From: Streptomyces tibetensis | Lineage (GTDB): Bacteria; Actinomycetota; Actinomycetes; Streptomycetales; Streptomycetaceae | Direction: 5' to 3' | NCBI RefSeq assembly: GCF_007655005.1 | Contig: NZ_SZVW01000003.1 | Location: 186,001-250,000, forward strand | Length of the DNA stretch: 64,000 bases | Shown here: positions 26,491 through 36,569 of the stretch, in pieces | Position numbering within the stretch: the first letter of the stretch is position 1 | How the letters are laid out: every line of letters starts with the position of its first letter | Program-made: the position numbers and the translations under genes | The notes under the pieces: generated by a model | The model's input: only the letters and a program-made list of their open reading frames with translations | Databases searched by the model: none | Told to the model about the DNA's origin: nothing

Positions 26491-27582
26491 GTGTCAGCGA
26501 CGCTGGAAGCGACGAGTCTGTACAAGGTATTCGGCAGAAGACCAAACCGGGCCGTCGAGCGGCTGCGCGGCGGAGCCGACCGGGAGGAACTGCGGGCAGA
26601 AGGCACGACCGCAGCCGTGATCGACGCCTCCTTCACCGTCGAGCCCGGCCAGATCTTCGTGGTCATGGGCCTGTCCGGCTCCGGCAAGTCCACCTTGCTG
26701 CGCATGCTGAACGGCCTGCTCGAACCGACCGCCGGACAGGTGCGCTTCGACGGCCAGGACCTGACCGCGCTGTCCGACCGTGAACTGCGCCAGGTCCGCT
26801 CCCGCAAGATCAGCATGGTGTTCCAGCACTTCGCGCTCTTCCCGCACCGCAGTGTGCGCGAGAACGCCGCCTACGGTCTGGAAGTGCAGGGCGTGCCCCG
26901 CGCCGAGCGCGCACGCCGCGCCGACGAGGCGCTCGCCCTGTGCGGCCTGGCCGGCTGGGAGAAGTCCTGGCCCGACGAACTCTCCGGCGGCATGCAGCAG
27001 CGCGTCGGTCTGGCCCGCGCGCTCGCCACCGACGCCGACCTGCTGCTGATGGACGAGTCCTTCAGCGCCCTGGACCCGCTGATCCGGCGTGACATGCAGG
27101 ACCAGTTGCTGGAGCTCCAGCAGAAGCTCAAGAAGACGATCGTCTTCATCACCCACGACCTGAACGAGGCCATGCGCCTGGGCGACCGCATCGCCGTCAT
27201 GCGCGACGGCCGCATCGTCCAGAACGGCACCGCCCAGGACATCCTGCTGCGGCCGGAGAACGACTACGTCGCCTCCTTCACCCAGGACGTCGACCGCTCC
27301 CGCGTCCTGACAGCCGGCGAGCTCATGGAGACCTCGGTCACCGGCGACGCCCCCGGCTGCCACTGCGAGACCGCGACGCCCGACACCCCCTTCACGGAAC
27401 TGTGCGCGATCAGCGCCCGGCTCTCCCACCCGGTCTCGGTCGTGGACAAGGAAGGCAAGCTGGTCGGCATCGTGCCCCGGCAGCGTCTGGTCGGCTTCCT
27501 CGGCGACGAGCAGGACGCCACCCCGCAGCCCTGCGACTCCCCGCGGGACAAGGGCGCAGAGAAGGTGACCGCCCGTGCCTAG
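26491..27582 (+). CDS. Betaine-type ABC importer ATPase (ProV/OpuAA-like)
   Basis: 363 residues. Walker A GLSGSGKST, Q-loop FQHFALFPHRSV, signature LSGGMQQR, Walker B LLLMDESFSALD and H-loop ITHDLNEA are all present. The N-terminal insertion before Walker A and the C-terminal half, with CBS-like sequence (about residues 290-350), match ProV/OpuAA ATPases of glycine betaine/proline importers. The GTG at 26491 follows AGAGG; another GTG two codons earlier is possible. It overlaps the permease gene by 8 bases. Uptake of osmoprotectants is the expected job. Confidence 0.93.
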   Translation: MSATLEATSLYKVFGRRPNRAVERLRGGADREELRAEGTTAAVIDASFTVEPGQIFVVMGLSGSGKSTLLRMLNGLLEPTAGQVRFDGQDLTALSDRELRQVRSRKISMVFQHFALFPHRSVRENAAYGLEVQGVPRAERARRADEALALCGLAGWEKSWPDELSGGMQQRVGLARALATDADLLLMDESFSALDPLIRRDMQDQLLELQQKLKKTIVFITHDLNEAMRLGDRIAVMRDGRIVQNGTAQDILLRPENDYVASFTQDVDRSRVLTAGELMETSVTGDAPGCHCETATPDTPFTELCAISARLSHPVSVVDKEGKLVGIVPRQRLVGFLGDEQDATPQPCDSPRDKGAEKVTARA

Positions 27583-30193
27583 GATTCAGCTCGGCAGCTG
27601 GGTCAACGACGGGGTCGACTGGCTCACCACCCACATGGCGTGGCTCTTCGACTTCTGCAAGACCGTCTTCCTCGGCCTCTACGACGGCATCAACGCCGTC
27701 CTCCAGGCACCCGAACCGCTGCTCCTCGCGGGCATCTTCGCCGTGATCGCCTTCTGGCTGCGCGGCACCCTCGCGGGCGTCCTCACCTTCGCCGGGTTCG
27801 CCTTCATCGACTCCCTCGAACTGTGGGAGAACGCGATGATCACCCTGGCGCTCGTCCTCGTGGCGACCGTCATCGCGCTGGTGATCTCCCTGCCGGTGGG
27901 CATCTGGGCGGCCCGCTCGGACCGCGTCAGCTCACTGGTCCGGCCCGTCCTGGACTTCATGCAGACGCTGCCCGCGATGATCTACCTCATCCCGGCGATC
28001 CTGTTCTTCGGCACCGGCGCCCCCGCCGGCATCGTCGCCACCCTGATCTTCGCGCTCGCACCCGGCGTGCGCATGACCGAGCTGGGCATCCGGCAGGTCG
28101 ACAAGGAACTGGTCGAGGCGGCCGAGGCGTTCGGCACCTCGCCCCGCAACACCCTGCTGCGCGTCCAGCTCCCGCTCGCCCTGCCCACCGTGATGGCCGG
28201 CGTCAACCAGGTCATCATGCTCGGCCTGTCCATGGCCGCGATCGCCGGCATGGTCGGCACCGGCGGTCTCGGCGGCGACGTCAACGAGGCCATCGGCCAG
28301 CTCAACGTCGGCCTCGGCTCCGAGGCCGGGGTCGCGATCGTGATCCTCGCGATCTACCTCGACCGCATGACCAGCGCCCTGGGCACCCAGGTCTCCCCGC
28401 TCGGCCGCCGCGCCGCCGCCAAACTGCGCGCCGCCCAGGGGCTGAAGATCTGGTCGTACCGGCCGCGCCCGGCGGTCGCCGTGATCGGCGTGGTCGTCCT
28501 CGCCCTCACCGCGGGCGGTATGGGCGTCCTCGGGGGCGGCAAGACGGGCGGCGAGGCCGTGGCGGACGGCAAGGACATCGGCCAGGGCAAGAAGATCACC
28601 ATCGGCTACATCCCCTGGGACGAGGGCGTCGCCTCCACCTTCCTGTGGAAGGAGATCCTGGAGCAGCGCGGGTACGAGGTCGAGGCCAAGCAGTTCGACG
28701 CGGGCCCGCTGTACACCTCCCTCTCCCAAGGCGACGTCGACTTCCAGACGGACGCCTGGCTGCCCACCACGCACGCCCAGTACTGGAAGAAGTACGGCAA
28801 GCAGCTCGACGACCTCGGCGCCTGGTACGACAAGACGTCCCTCGAGCTCACGGTGCCCGCCTACATGAAGGGCATCGACTCCCTGGCGGACCTCAAGGGC
28901 AAGGCCTCCGAGTTCGGCGGGAAGATCACCGGCATCGAGTCCAGCGCCGGCGAGATGGCCCTGCTGAAGAGCAAGGTCCTCAAGGAGTACGGCCTCGACA
29001 AGGAGTACAAGGTCGTCGACAGCTCCACGCCGGCGATGCTGGCCGAGCTGAAGCGCGCCTACGCCCAGAAGAAGCCGATCGTCACCACGCTCTGGTCGCC
29101 GCACTGGGCGTACAACGACTACGACCTCAAGAAGCTCAAGGACCCCAAGGGCGCCTGGGGCGAGGGCGACGGCGTGCACAGCCTCTCCCGCAAGGGCTTC
29201 GCGGACGACGACCCCACGGTCGCCGGGTGGCTGAAGAAGTTCGAGATGAGCGAGAAGCAGCTCACCAGCCTCGAAGCCGAGATCAACGAGGCGGGCAAGG
29301 GCAGCCAGCAGGACGCCGTCCGCGCCTGGCTCAAGCAGAACCCCGACGTCGTCGACAAGCTCGCCCCGGTGCGGAACTCCGGTGGCGGCACGCCCGCCGA
29401 GGCGAAGCAGCCCCTGGACGTCGCCTGGTTCCCCTGGGACGAGGACATCGCCGTCACCTACCTGTGGAAGAACGTCCTGGAGCGGCGCGGCTACCAGCTG
29501 AACCTCAAGCAGATGGACGTAGGCCCGGTCTACACAGGTCTGGCCTCGGGTGACCTCGACCTCAACTTCGACGCCTGGCTGCCCTACGCCCAGAAGAACT
29601 ACTGGGACAAGAACAAGGACCGGCTCGAGGACCTCGGCACCTGGTACGAACCGACCTCCCTGGAGATCGCCGTACCGTCCTACGTGAAGGGCGTCGACTC
29701 CCTGGAGGACCTCAAGGGCAAGTCCTCCACCTTCAAGGGGAAGATCATCGGCATCGAGCCCGGCACCGGCGAGATGGACCTGCTGAAGAACAAGGTTCTT
29801 CCCGGCTACGGCCTGGACAAGGAGTACGAGGTCGTCGACGGCTCCACGCCCGCGATGCTCGCCGAGCTGAAGCGCGCGTACGCCAAGAAGGAGCCGATCG
29901 CCGTATCCCTCTGGTCGCCGCACTGGGCGTACAGCGACTACGAGCTGACCAAGCTGAAGGACCCCAAGAAGGCCTTCGGCGAGGGCAACACGATCCGCAC
30001 CATCTCCAACGAGAAGTTCCCCGGGGAGTACCCGCAGCTCACCAAGTGGATCAAGAACTTCAGGATGAGCGAGGAGGAGCTCGGCAGCCTGGAGAGCGAG
30101 ATCAAGGACCGCGGCCAGGGGCATGAGGAGGAGGCCGTGGCCGACTGGCTCCGGCAGCACCCGGACATGGTGCGGAGGATGACTCCGCAGTAG
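27575..30193 (+). CDS. Betaine importer permease fused to two binding domains
   Basis: An 872-residue fusion. Residues from about 40 to 290 are a ProW-like permease with the EAA-type loop (DKELVEAAEAFGTSPRNTLL). One more membrane segment (about 305-325) leads outside. Residues about 340-595 and 613-872 are two OpuAC-type substrate-binding domains in tandem. Each has PWDEG/PWDED, DAWLP, STPAMLAELKRAYA and LWSPHWAY, and the two match at well over half of aligned positions. Aromatic residues expected for quaternary amine binding persist in both. The GTG at 27575 overlaps the ATPase gene. Two receptors per subunit would give four per dimeric transporter. Confidence 0.93.
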   Translation: MPRIQLGSWVNDGVDWLTTHMAWLFDFCKTVFLGLYDGINAVLQAPEPLLLAGIFAVIAFWLRGTLAGVLTFAGFAFIDSLELWENAMITLALVLVATVIALVISLPVGIWAARSDRVSSLVRPVLDFMQTLPAMIYLIPAILFFGTGAPAGIVATLIFALAPGVRMTELGIRQVDKELVEAAEAFGTSPRNTLLRVQLPLALPTVMAGVNQVIMLGLSMAAIAGMVGTGGLGGDVNEAIGQLNVGLGSEAGVAIVILAIYLDRMTSALGTQVSPLGRRAAAKLRAAQGLKIWSYRPRPAVAVIGVVVLALTAGGMGVLGGGKTGGEAVADGKDIGQGKKITIGYIPWDEGVASTFLWKEILEQRGYEVEAKQFDAGPLYTSLSQGDVDFQTDAWLPTTHAQYWKKYGKQLDDLGAWYDKTSLELTVPAYMKGIDSLADLKGKASEFGGKITGIESSAGEMALLKSKVLKEYGLDKEYKVVDSSTPAMLAELKRAYAQKKPIVTTLWSPHWAYNDYDLKKLKDPKGAWGEGDGVHSLSRKGFADDDPTVAGWLKKFEMSEKQLTSLEAEINEAGKGSQQDAVRAWLKQNPDVVDKLAPVRNSGGGTPAEAKQPLDVAWFPWDEDIAVTYLWKNVLERRGYQLNLKQMDVGPVYTGLASGDLDLNFDAWLPYAQKNYWDKNKDRLEDLGTWYEPTSLEIAVPSYVKGVDSLEDLKGKSSTFKGKIIGIEPGTGEMDLLKNKVLPGYGLDKEYEVVDGSTPAMLAELKRAYAKKEPIAVSLWSPHWAYSDYELTKLKDPKKAFGEGNTIRTISNEKFPGEYPQLTKWIKNFRMSEEELGSLESEIKDRGQGHEEEAVADWLRQHPDMVRRMTPQ

Positions 30194-30197
30194 GGTT

Positions 30198-30235
30198 CCG
30201 GGGTGGGACGCGCGACACGCCGCGTCCCGCCCCGG
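30198..30235 (+). terminator. Terminator after betaine importer operon
   Basis: A 15-bp stem, 30198-30212 with 30221-30235, with one G-U pair and an 8-nt loop, starting 5 bases after the stop codon. Confidence 0.88.
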
Positions 30236-30380
30236 CCCGATCTCACGAGCCGGATCCGGACAACCACAGAGCGCTACGCCACCCCCTGAACCCCCTCTTT
30301 CCGCCTGCTCCCCCAGCGGGTGGGCGACCTGCCCCGTCCCCTTCGGCGGCGGATCGCCTGGCGCGAAATGTGAGGTGTCG

Positions 30381-30400
30381 CGCTGTCCCGTATGACAGCG
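30381..30400. promoter_or_regulatory. Dyad CGCTGTC-N6-GACAGCG
   Basis: A perfect 7-bp inverted repeat with a 6-nt spacer, 124 bases upstream of the XRE-cupin gene. It is a candidate operator for that regulator, which usually binds its own promoter. Confidence 0.4.
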
Positions 30401-30523
30401 ATGTGACGGCCGCCTGAAACGGTTTGCCGAACATGCGTAGGGTGCAGACAACTCAACAGAAGCAGTGCGCGGGACACCGCCGCACGGGGAGCGGATCGAC
30501 GGGCGAAGGAGGGAGCCGGAGCG

Positions 30524-31093
30524 ATGGGCGACCACAAAGAGCAACACCTCCGGGTGGGCGCGGCCGTGCGCCGGCGGCGCCGCGCCCTGGAGCTCACCCT
30601 CGCCGTCGTGGCCGCGCGCAGCGGTCTGTCGGTCCCCTTCCTGAGCCAGATCGAGAACGACCGGGCGCGGCCCAGCACCAGCTCCCTGGAGAAGGTCGCC
30701 GACGCCCTGCGCACCACCGCCGTGGAGCTCCTCGCCGCGGCCGACCCCGCGTGCAGCGTGGACGTCGTCCGAGGCGACGGCACCGAGCCGCAAGCCCTGC
30801 CCCGGTCCCGCTCCCTGGTCCGCGGCCACCACCAGATGCACGCCTCCGAGTTCACCGGCGACCATGACGCCGGCCGTGAATTCCAGTACCGCAACGACCA
30901 GTTGATGTACGTCGCCGACGGCGCGGTGGAGATCGAGGCGGAAGGCCGCGCCTACCGCCTGGGCCGTGGCGACACGCTGTACCTGACCGGCGGTGTACGG
31001 CATCGCTGGCGGGCGGCGGAGTCGGACACCCGCGTGATCGTCGTGGCCGTGGCGGAGCACATCGAGGCGGTCCGGGACCGGCCACGCCGGTGA
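30524..31093 (+). CDS. XRE-family regulator with cupin sensor domain
   Basis: A 189-residue two-domain regulator. The N-terminal XRE helix-turn-helix occupies about residues 9-64 (LTLAVVAARSGLSVPFLSQIENDRARPS), and the C-terminal cupin_2 domain about residues 100-180 (VADGAVEIEAEG; LGRGDTLYLTGGVRHRW). The cupin probably senses a small molecule. GAAGGAGGGAG precedes the ATG. The stop overlaps the GTG of the next gene (GTGA), so the pair is translationally coupled. Confidence 0.93.
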   Translation: MGDHKEQHLRVGAAVRRRRRALELTLAVVAARSGLSVPFLSQIENDRARPSTSSLEKVADALRTTAVELLAAADPACSVDVVRGDGTEPQALPRSRSLVRGHHQMHASEFTGDHDAGREFQYRNDQLMYVADGAVEIEAEGRAYRLGRGDTLYLTGGVRHRWRAAESDTRVIVVAVAEHIEAVRDRPRR

Positions 31094-31809
31094 GGGTCGT
31101 CTCGCTGGTCCCCTCGCTGACCGAGGCCGTGGTCCGGTCCGCGCCGGGAACCCTGGCCGGCGCGACCGACTGGTGCACACACCCCCCGGACCTGGACGTC
31201 GTACGCGTCGGCGGCACCAAGAACCCGAAGACCGACCGGATCCTCTCCCTCGCCCCCGATCTCGTGATCGCCAACGAGGAGGAGAACCGCGCACCCGACC
31301 TGGCGGCCCTGCGTGCGGCGGGCGTCGGCGTCCTGGTGACGGAGATCCGCGACGTGCCGCAGGCCTTCCGGGAACTGGCCCGGGTGCTGGACGCCTGCGG
31401 AGTGACGTCCCGCCCGCGCTGGCTGGACGACGCGGAGCAGACCTGGGCGGCCCTGCCGGAGCCCGGGACGCGGCTGACGGCCGTCGTGCCGATCTGGCGT
31501 CGCCCGTGGATGGTCCTCGGCCGCGACACCTTCGCGGGGGACGTCCTCGCCCGCCTCGGCGTGGACCACGTGCACGCGACGCACCCGGACCGCTACCCGC
31601 GCGTCCCGCTGGAGGAACTCCGCGCCGCGGCACCCGACGTGGTGGTGTTGCCGGACGAGCCGTACCGTTTCACCGCGGACGACGGCCCCGAGGCCTTCCC
31701 CGGCCTGCCCTGCGCGCTCGTCAGCGGACGGCACCTGACGTGGTACGGACCGTCACTGGCCGAGGCGCCGCGGGTGCTGGAGCGGGCACTGCGAGCAGCT
31801 CGCCCCTGA
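31090..31809 (+). CDS. Cytosolic BtuF/FhuD-fold metal-receptor-like protein
   Basis: 239 residues resembling the helical-backbone receptors of cobalamin and siderophore ABC importers: MRVVSLVPSLTEAV, CTHPPDLDVVRVGGTKNP, LAPDLVIANEEENR and the C-terminal LPDEPYRF and LVSGRHLTWYG. It has no signal peptide or lipobox and there is no ABC gene beside it, so it is probably cytosolic. It is coupled to the XRE-cupin gene and may share its ligand. The last 89 bases overlap the TDT transporter gene on the other strand. The function is unknown. Confidence 0.88.
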   Translation: MRVVSLVPSLTEAVVRSAPGTLAGATDWCTHPPDLDVVRVGGTKNPKTDRILSLAPDLVIANEEENRAPDLAALRAAGVGVLVTEIRDVPQAFRELARVLDACGVTSRPRWLDDAEQTWAALPEPGTRLTAVVPIWRRPWMVLGRDTFAGDVLARLGVDHVHATHPDRYPRVPLEELRAAAPDVVVLPDEPYRFTADDGPEAFPGLPCALVSGRHLTWYGPSLAEAPRVLERALRAARP

Positions 31810-32872
31810 GCAGCGCGCGCAGGGTGCCGGCCACGGCCGTCCCCCACGCCGCGACCAGCACCGCGTACAGCAGCACCGCCGGACCCGCGTAGGCGGCGAG
31901 CCCGGTGTGCCGGCCCAGCGCCTCGGCGCCCGTGACACAGGTCCCGACCGGGAAGGTGAACGACCACCAGGTCATCGAGAACCGCATCCCGTGCCGCCGG
32001 GCGCGCAGCACATGGGCGGCGGCCAGGCAGGCCCACAGCAGTGCGAACCCCATCACGGGCACGCCGTAGAGCACGGCGAGCACCCCGAACCCCGCGCTGT
32101 ACGGCTCCGGTACGACCCCGGGCGCGACGTCCGCGAAGGCGCCGACGGCCGTGGTGGACTGCCCGAGCGGGCCGAGCACCAGGAACAGGGTCGGGGTGAG
32201 GGCGAGGGGCAGCGGCCCGCCGGTGAGCGTCCGGGCGAAGACCAGGGGCAGCATGAGCAGGGTCGCGAGCAGACTGAGCCCGAACAGCGCGAAGCAGACG
32301 AGGAGCAGCGTCTTTCGGGGCTGACCGGGCGGCAGGTGCGGCACCAGCTGCGGTCCGACGGCGGCCGACACCATGGGCGCGACGACCGGCAGCAGCCAGA
32401 CCGGCGTGGCCCGTTCCGGCTCGACGCGATGGCGTACGGCCATCAGATACGGCACCGCGACGGCCGCGGTGAGACCGGTCAGGGTGCCCGCGGTGAACAG
32501 CACCGCGTCGAGCGTGACGGCCGCCCGCAGGCCGATCCAGTCCCGGCCGACGGTGAGGGCGCCGCCGCCCACGGCCAGCAGGGCCATGGCGAGGCAGCCG
32601 TAGAAGGGTGCCGTCGCCGGGTCGAGGAGGTGGGCGCGGGTCTGGTCCCGGTGCCGTGCCCAGTGCACGGCCCGGCCTGTGAGCAGTGCCAGGAGCAGGA
32701 CCAGGGAGAGGGCCCACACCCCGGTGAGCACCCCGCGCAGCCCCGGTACCTGTGGCGCGAGGGCGGCCCCGGCGGTGGCGACGACGGCGGTGCCCATCAC
32801 GGTGGCGTACCAGTTGGGTCCGAGATGACGGACGGAGAGCGGGTACACGAGGGGCTGGGCTGCGGTGACCAT
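31721..32872 (-). CDS. TDT/SLAC1-family membrane transporter
   Basis: A 383-residue membrane protein with about ten hydrophobic segments, typical of the tellurite-resistance/dicarboxylate (TDT, SLAC1) family. RHLGPNWYATVMGTA at the N terminus, GFALLWACLAAAHV and MTWWSFTFPVGTCVTGAEALG are the family signatures. It is probably an anion, sulfite or dicarboxylate exporter. The last 30 codons overlap the convergent metal-receptor-like gene. It is divergent from the LysR regulator at 32943, with a 70-base shared promoter region, so regulation by that LysR is likely. Confidence 0.9.
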   Translation of the reverse strand: MVTAAQPLVYPLSVRHLGPNWYATVMGTAVVATAGAALAPQVPGLRGVLTGVWALSLVLLLALLTGRAVHWARHRDQTRAHLLDPATAPFYGCLAMALLAVGGGALTVGRDWIGLRAAVTLDAVLFTAGTLTGLTAAVAVPYLMAVRHRVEPERATPVWLLPVVAPMVSAAVGPQLVPHLPPGQPRKTLLLVCFALFGLSLLATLLMLPLVFARTLTGGPLPLALTPTLFLVLGPLGQSTTAVGAFADVAPGVVPEPYSAGFGVLAVLYGVPVMGFALLWACLAAAHVLRARRHGMRFSMTWWSFTFPVGTCVTGAEALGRHTGLAAYAGPAVLLYAVLVAAWGTAVAGTLRALLRGELLAVPAPAPAAPRPVTVRTTSGAVR

Positions 32873-32942
32873 GGCTCCACGATGGTTCCGGGCACCGCGC
32901 ACCACCAGGGACCATGCCTCTATGGCGACATAAGCTGGGTTT

Positions 32943-33872
32943 ATGAGCAACGCGGATGAGCAGGCCGGGCCGGCGGTCACCGGGCCCCTGGCGCACCGGG
33001 TACCGGATCTGGGCGCCCTGGAGCTGCTGCTGGCGGTGGCGCGGCTCGGCAGCCTCGGCGGTGCGGCGCGGGAGCTCGGCATCACCCAGCCCGCGGCCAG
33101 CAGCCGCATCCGGTCGATGGAACGGCAGCTCGGCGTGGCGCTGGTCGACCGGTCGCCCCGCGGGTCCCGGCTCACGGACGCCGGAGCCCTGGTGACGGAC
33201 TGGGCGCGGCGGATCGTGGCGGCGGCGGAGGCGTTCGACGTGGGGGTGCAGGCGCTGCGCGTCCGCCGCGACTCCCGGCTGCGGGTGGCCGCGAGCATGA
33301 CGATCGCGGAGTATCTGCTGCCCGGCTGGCTGCTCGCGCTGCGCGCGCAGCGGCCCGACACGGCGGTGTCGCTGCACGCGGGGAACTCGACGGTGGTGGC
33401 GGAGCGACTGCTCGCGGACGAGGCGGATCTGGGGTTCGTGGAGGGGCTGTCGGTGCCGGCCGGACTCGACTCCGCGGTGATCGCCCATGACCGGCTGATA
33501 GTGGTGACCGCGCCGGGGCACGCGTGGGCCCGGCGGCGCCGGTCGCTGGCGGCGGGGGAGCTGGCGTCGACGCCGTTGATCCTCCGCGAGAAGGGGTCGG
33601 GGACGCGGCAGGTGCTGGACGCGGCGCTGGGCGGGCTGGCCCGGCCGCTGATCGAGTTGTCGTCGACGACGGCGGTCAAGGCGGCGGCGGTGAGCGGTGC
33701 GGGCCCGGCGGTGCTGAGCGAACTGGCGGTGGGGGAGGAGCTGTCGATGCGACGGCTGGTGCCGGTGCCGGTGGAGGGGGTCGCCCTGACGCGGGACCTG
33801 AGAGCGGTATGGCCGACGGGGCATCGCCCTACCGGGCCGGCACGGGACCTGCTGTCGCTGACGCGGGGATAG
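32943..33872 (+). CDS. LysR-family transcriptional regulator
   Basis: A 309-residue LysR regulator. The HTH lies at about residues 30-60 (RLGSLGGAARELGITQPAASSRI), followed by the linker helix and a periplasmic-binding-like effector domain (RLRVAASMTIAEYLLPGWL; LGFVEGLSV; LIVVTAPGHAWA). It is divergent from the TDT transporter and most simply its activator. The motif family suggests a CysB/CbbR-like small-anion effector, which is inference. The start is the ATG at 32943. Confidence 0.92.
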   Translation: MSNADEQAGPAVTGPLAHRVPDLGALELLLAVARLGSLGGAARELGITQPAASSRIRSMERQLGVALVDRSPRGSRLTDAGALVTDWARRIVAAAEAFDVGVQALRVRRDSRLRVAASMTIAEYLLPGWLLALRAQRPDTAVSLHAGNSTVVAERLLADEADLGFVEGLSVPAGLDSAVIAHDRLIVVTAPGHAWARRRRSLAAGELASTPLILREKGSGTRQVLDAALGGLARPLIELSSTTAVKAAAVSGAGPAVLSELAVGEELSMRRLVPVPVEGVALTRDLRAVWPTGHRPTGPARDLLSLTRG

Positions 33873-34074
33873 CGGCGCGCCGTGACCAGGGCCAGCCGGA
33901 CCCGGAGACGGTGGCGGCCCGGCTCGACCGGAGGCTGGCGGTGGACTCCGCGGGCGACCCGCACGCCGAGCTGTTCGCGACGGCGGTGCTGCTGGACTTC
34001 TCCGCCGATGCCCGGATCGTGGCGTGCGGTCAGGGGCTCCGGCCCCTGGACCCCCGGCCCGGGCTCACCCACCA
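33873..34074 (+). pseudogene. Coding-like segment, possible gene remnant
   Basis: In the frame beginning at 33884 the text (DPETVAARLDRRLAVDSAG, HAELFATAVLLDFSADARIV) has G or C at nearly every third position and a protein-like composition, unlike the frames beside it. No good start exists: the only in-frame ATG (33809) is inside the LysR gene, with a weak site. The frame runs into the 40-bp tandem repeats with no sensible end. I read it as a truncated gene or an unusual small gene. No family recognised. Confidence 0.3.
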
Positions 34075-34234
34075 CCCGACTCAGTCAGTCAGGAAGCCCG
34101 GCTCCCGGGGGCCACCCGACTCAGTCGGTCAGGAAGCCCGGCTCGCGGGGGCCACCCGACTCAGTCGGTCGGGAAGCCCGGCTCGTGGGGGCCACCCGAC
34201 TCAGTCGGTCAGGAAGCCCGGCTCGTGGGGCATG
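34075..34234. repeat. Four tandem 40-bp repeats with internal palindrome
   Basis: Four units of 40 bases start at 34075, 34115, 34155 and 34195, each beginning CCCGACTCAGTC and continuing GGAAGCCCGGCTC. Units 2-4 contain CCGACT-C-AGTCGG, a palindrome. The units differ at a few positions, and the last one breaks off at its final bases. The tract ends 21 bases before the stop of the convergent amidotransferase gene. Confidence 0.95.
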
Positions 34235-34255
34235 GGACCGAAGGCCTCCGGAAGG

Positions 34256-34942
34256 TCAACCGCCGGAAGCCGCCTCCACCAACGCCCCCATCACCCGCAC
34301 GTCCTCCCCCATCTCCGGATGCCACTGCACCCCCAGCACCCAGTCGGCCGACGGCAGTTCCAGCGCCTCCACCGTGCCGTCCGTCGCGTACGCCGACGGG
34401 ACCAGGCCCTCACCCAGGCGGTCCACGGCCTGGTGGTGGTACGTCGGGACGAACGTCTCCTCGGGCACCACACCGGCGTACAGACTCCCCGGCACCGGCT
34501 TCACCGCATGCCCGCCGAAGACGCCCACGACCTCCGCGTGCCCCTCGATGTGCTGCAGCAGCGTCCCGCCGAGAGCGACGTTCAGCAGCTGCATGCCACG
34601 GCAGATCCCCAGCAGTGGCAGCCCCGCCGCCAGCGCGGCCTCGATCAGCGCCAGCTCCCACGCGTCCCGCTCCGGCGCCGGCGGGCCCGTCCGCGGCTCG
34701 CGCTCGGCCCCGTACCGCACCGGCTCCACATCCGGACCGCCCGCGATGACCAGTCCGTCCAGCCGGGCCACGGCGGCCGCGGCGTGCCGGGGGTCGTCCG
34801 GCGGCAGCATCGCGGCCAGCCCGCCCGCCCGCTGCACCAGGCGCGGGTAGCCGACCGGCAGCAGCGCGGCCTCCAGCTCCCACACGCCCCAGCGCGCACC
34901 CGACTCCAGGTAGGTGCTGACACCGATCAACGGCCTGGTCAC
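34256..34942 (-). CDS. Class I amidotransferase, gamma-glutamyl amide hydrolase (PuuD-like)
   Basis: A 228-residue peptidase C26/GATase. GICRGMQLLNVALGG carries the nucleophile Cys114, and WHPE supplies His208 and Glu210 of the triad. YHHQAV is shared with gamma-glutamyl-GABA hydrolases such as PuuD. It probably cleaves a gamma-glutamyl amide to glutamate plus amino acid. In this cluster the likely substrate is gamma-glutamylglycine, the end product of the ethanolamine route. The GTG at 34942 is 25 bases downstream of the permease stop, in the same direction. Confidence 0.9.
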   Translation of the reverse strand: MTRPLIGVSTYLESGARWGVWELEAALLPVGYPRLVQRAGGLAAMLPPDDPRHAAAAVARLDGLVIAGGPDVEPVRYGAEREPRTGPPAPERDAWELALIEAALAAGLPLLGICRGMQLLNVALGGTLLQHIEGHAEVVGVFGGHAVKPVPGSLYAGVVPEETFVPTYHHQAVDRLGEGLVPSAYATDGTVEALELPSADWVLGVQWHPEMGEDVRVMGALVEAASGG

Positions 34943-34967
34943 GACAACTCCCTCACGCTTCGACCAC

Positions 34968-36413
<1,446 letters not shown>

Positions 36414-36466
36414 GGGCAGACTCCCGACGGGGCGGCGGCGGTCAGGGGATCGAGCGGGCTCCGACT

Positions 36467-36488
36467 CAATGGAATGGAGCCATACCTT
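36467..36488 (-). promoter_or_regulatory. Candidate pathway operator upstream of permease
   Basis: On the plus strand CAATGGAATGGAGCCATACCTT. It shares AATGG-N6-GC-N-ATACCTT with the site at 37330-37351, with identical spacing. It lies 54 bases upstream of the permease start. Confidence 0.6.
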
Positions 36489-36569
36489 TGCGGTGCCGAA
36501 CCGAGGATGGCAAGACCCGTGCGTTAATCGCCCGTAAATCCTCACCAGGCGACGACACCGCCGCCCGGC

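Larger units (their letters stand above)
30194..30523. other. Intergenic region before XRE-cupin regulator
   Basis: 330 bases without a gene. It contains the transporter terminator (30198-30235), a 20-bp dyad (30381-30400), and the probable promoter of the XRE-cupin operon. TAGGGT at about 30437 is a possible -10. Confidence 0.55.

Noticed and set aside
27932..31633. Very long minus-strand frame (over 1200 codons) opposite the ABC permease.
   Set aside because: Composition is an antisense shadow (Leu/Val/Asp/Gly repeats mirrored from the permease-receptor gene), with no real start or domain.
34075..34234. CRISPR-like interpretation of the 40-bp array.
   Set aside because: The whole 40-base unit repeats with no variable spacers, so it is a simple tandem array.
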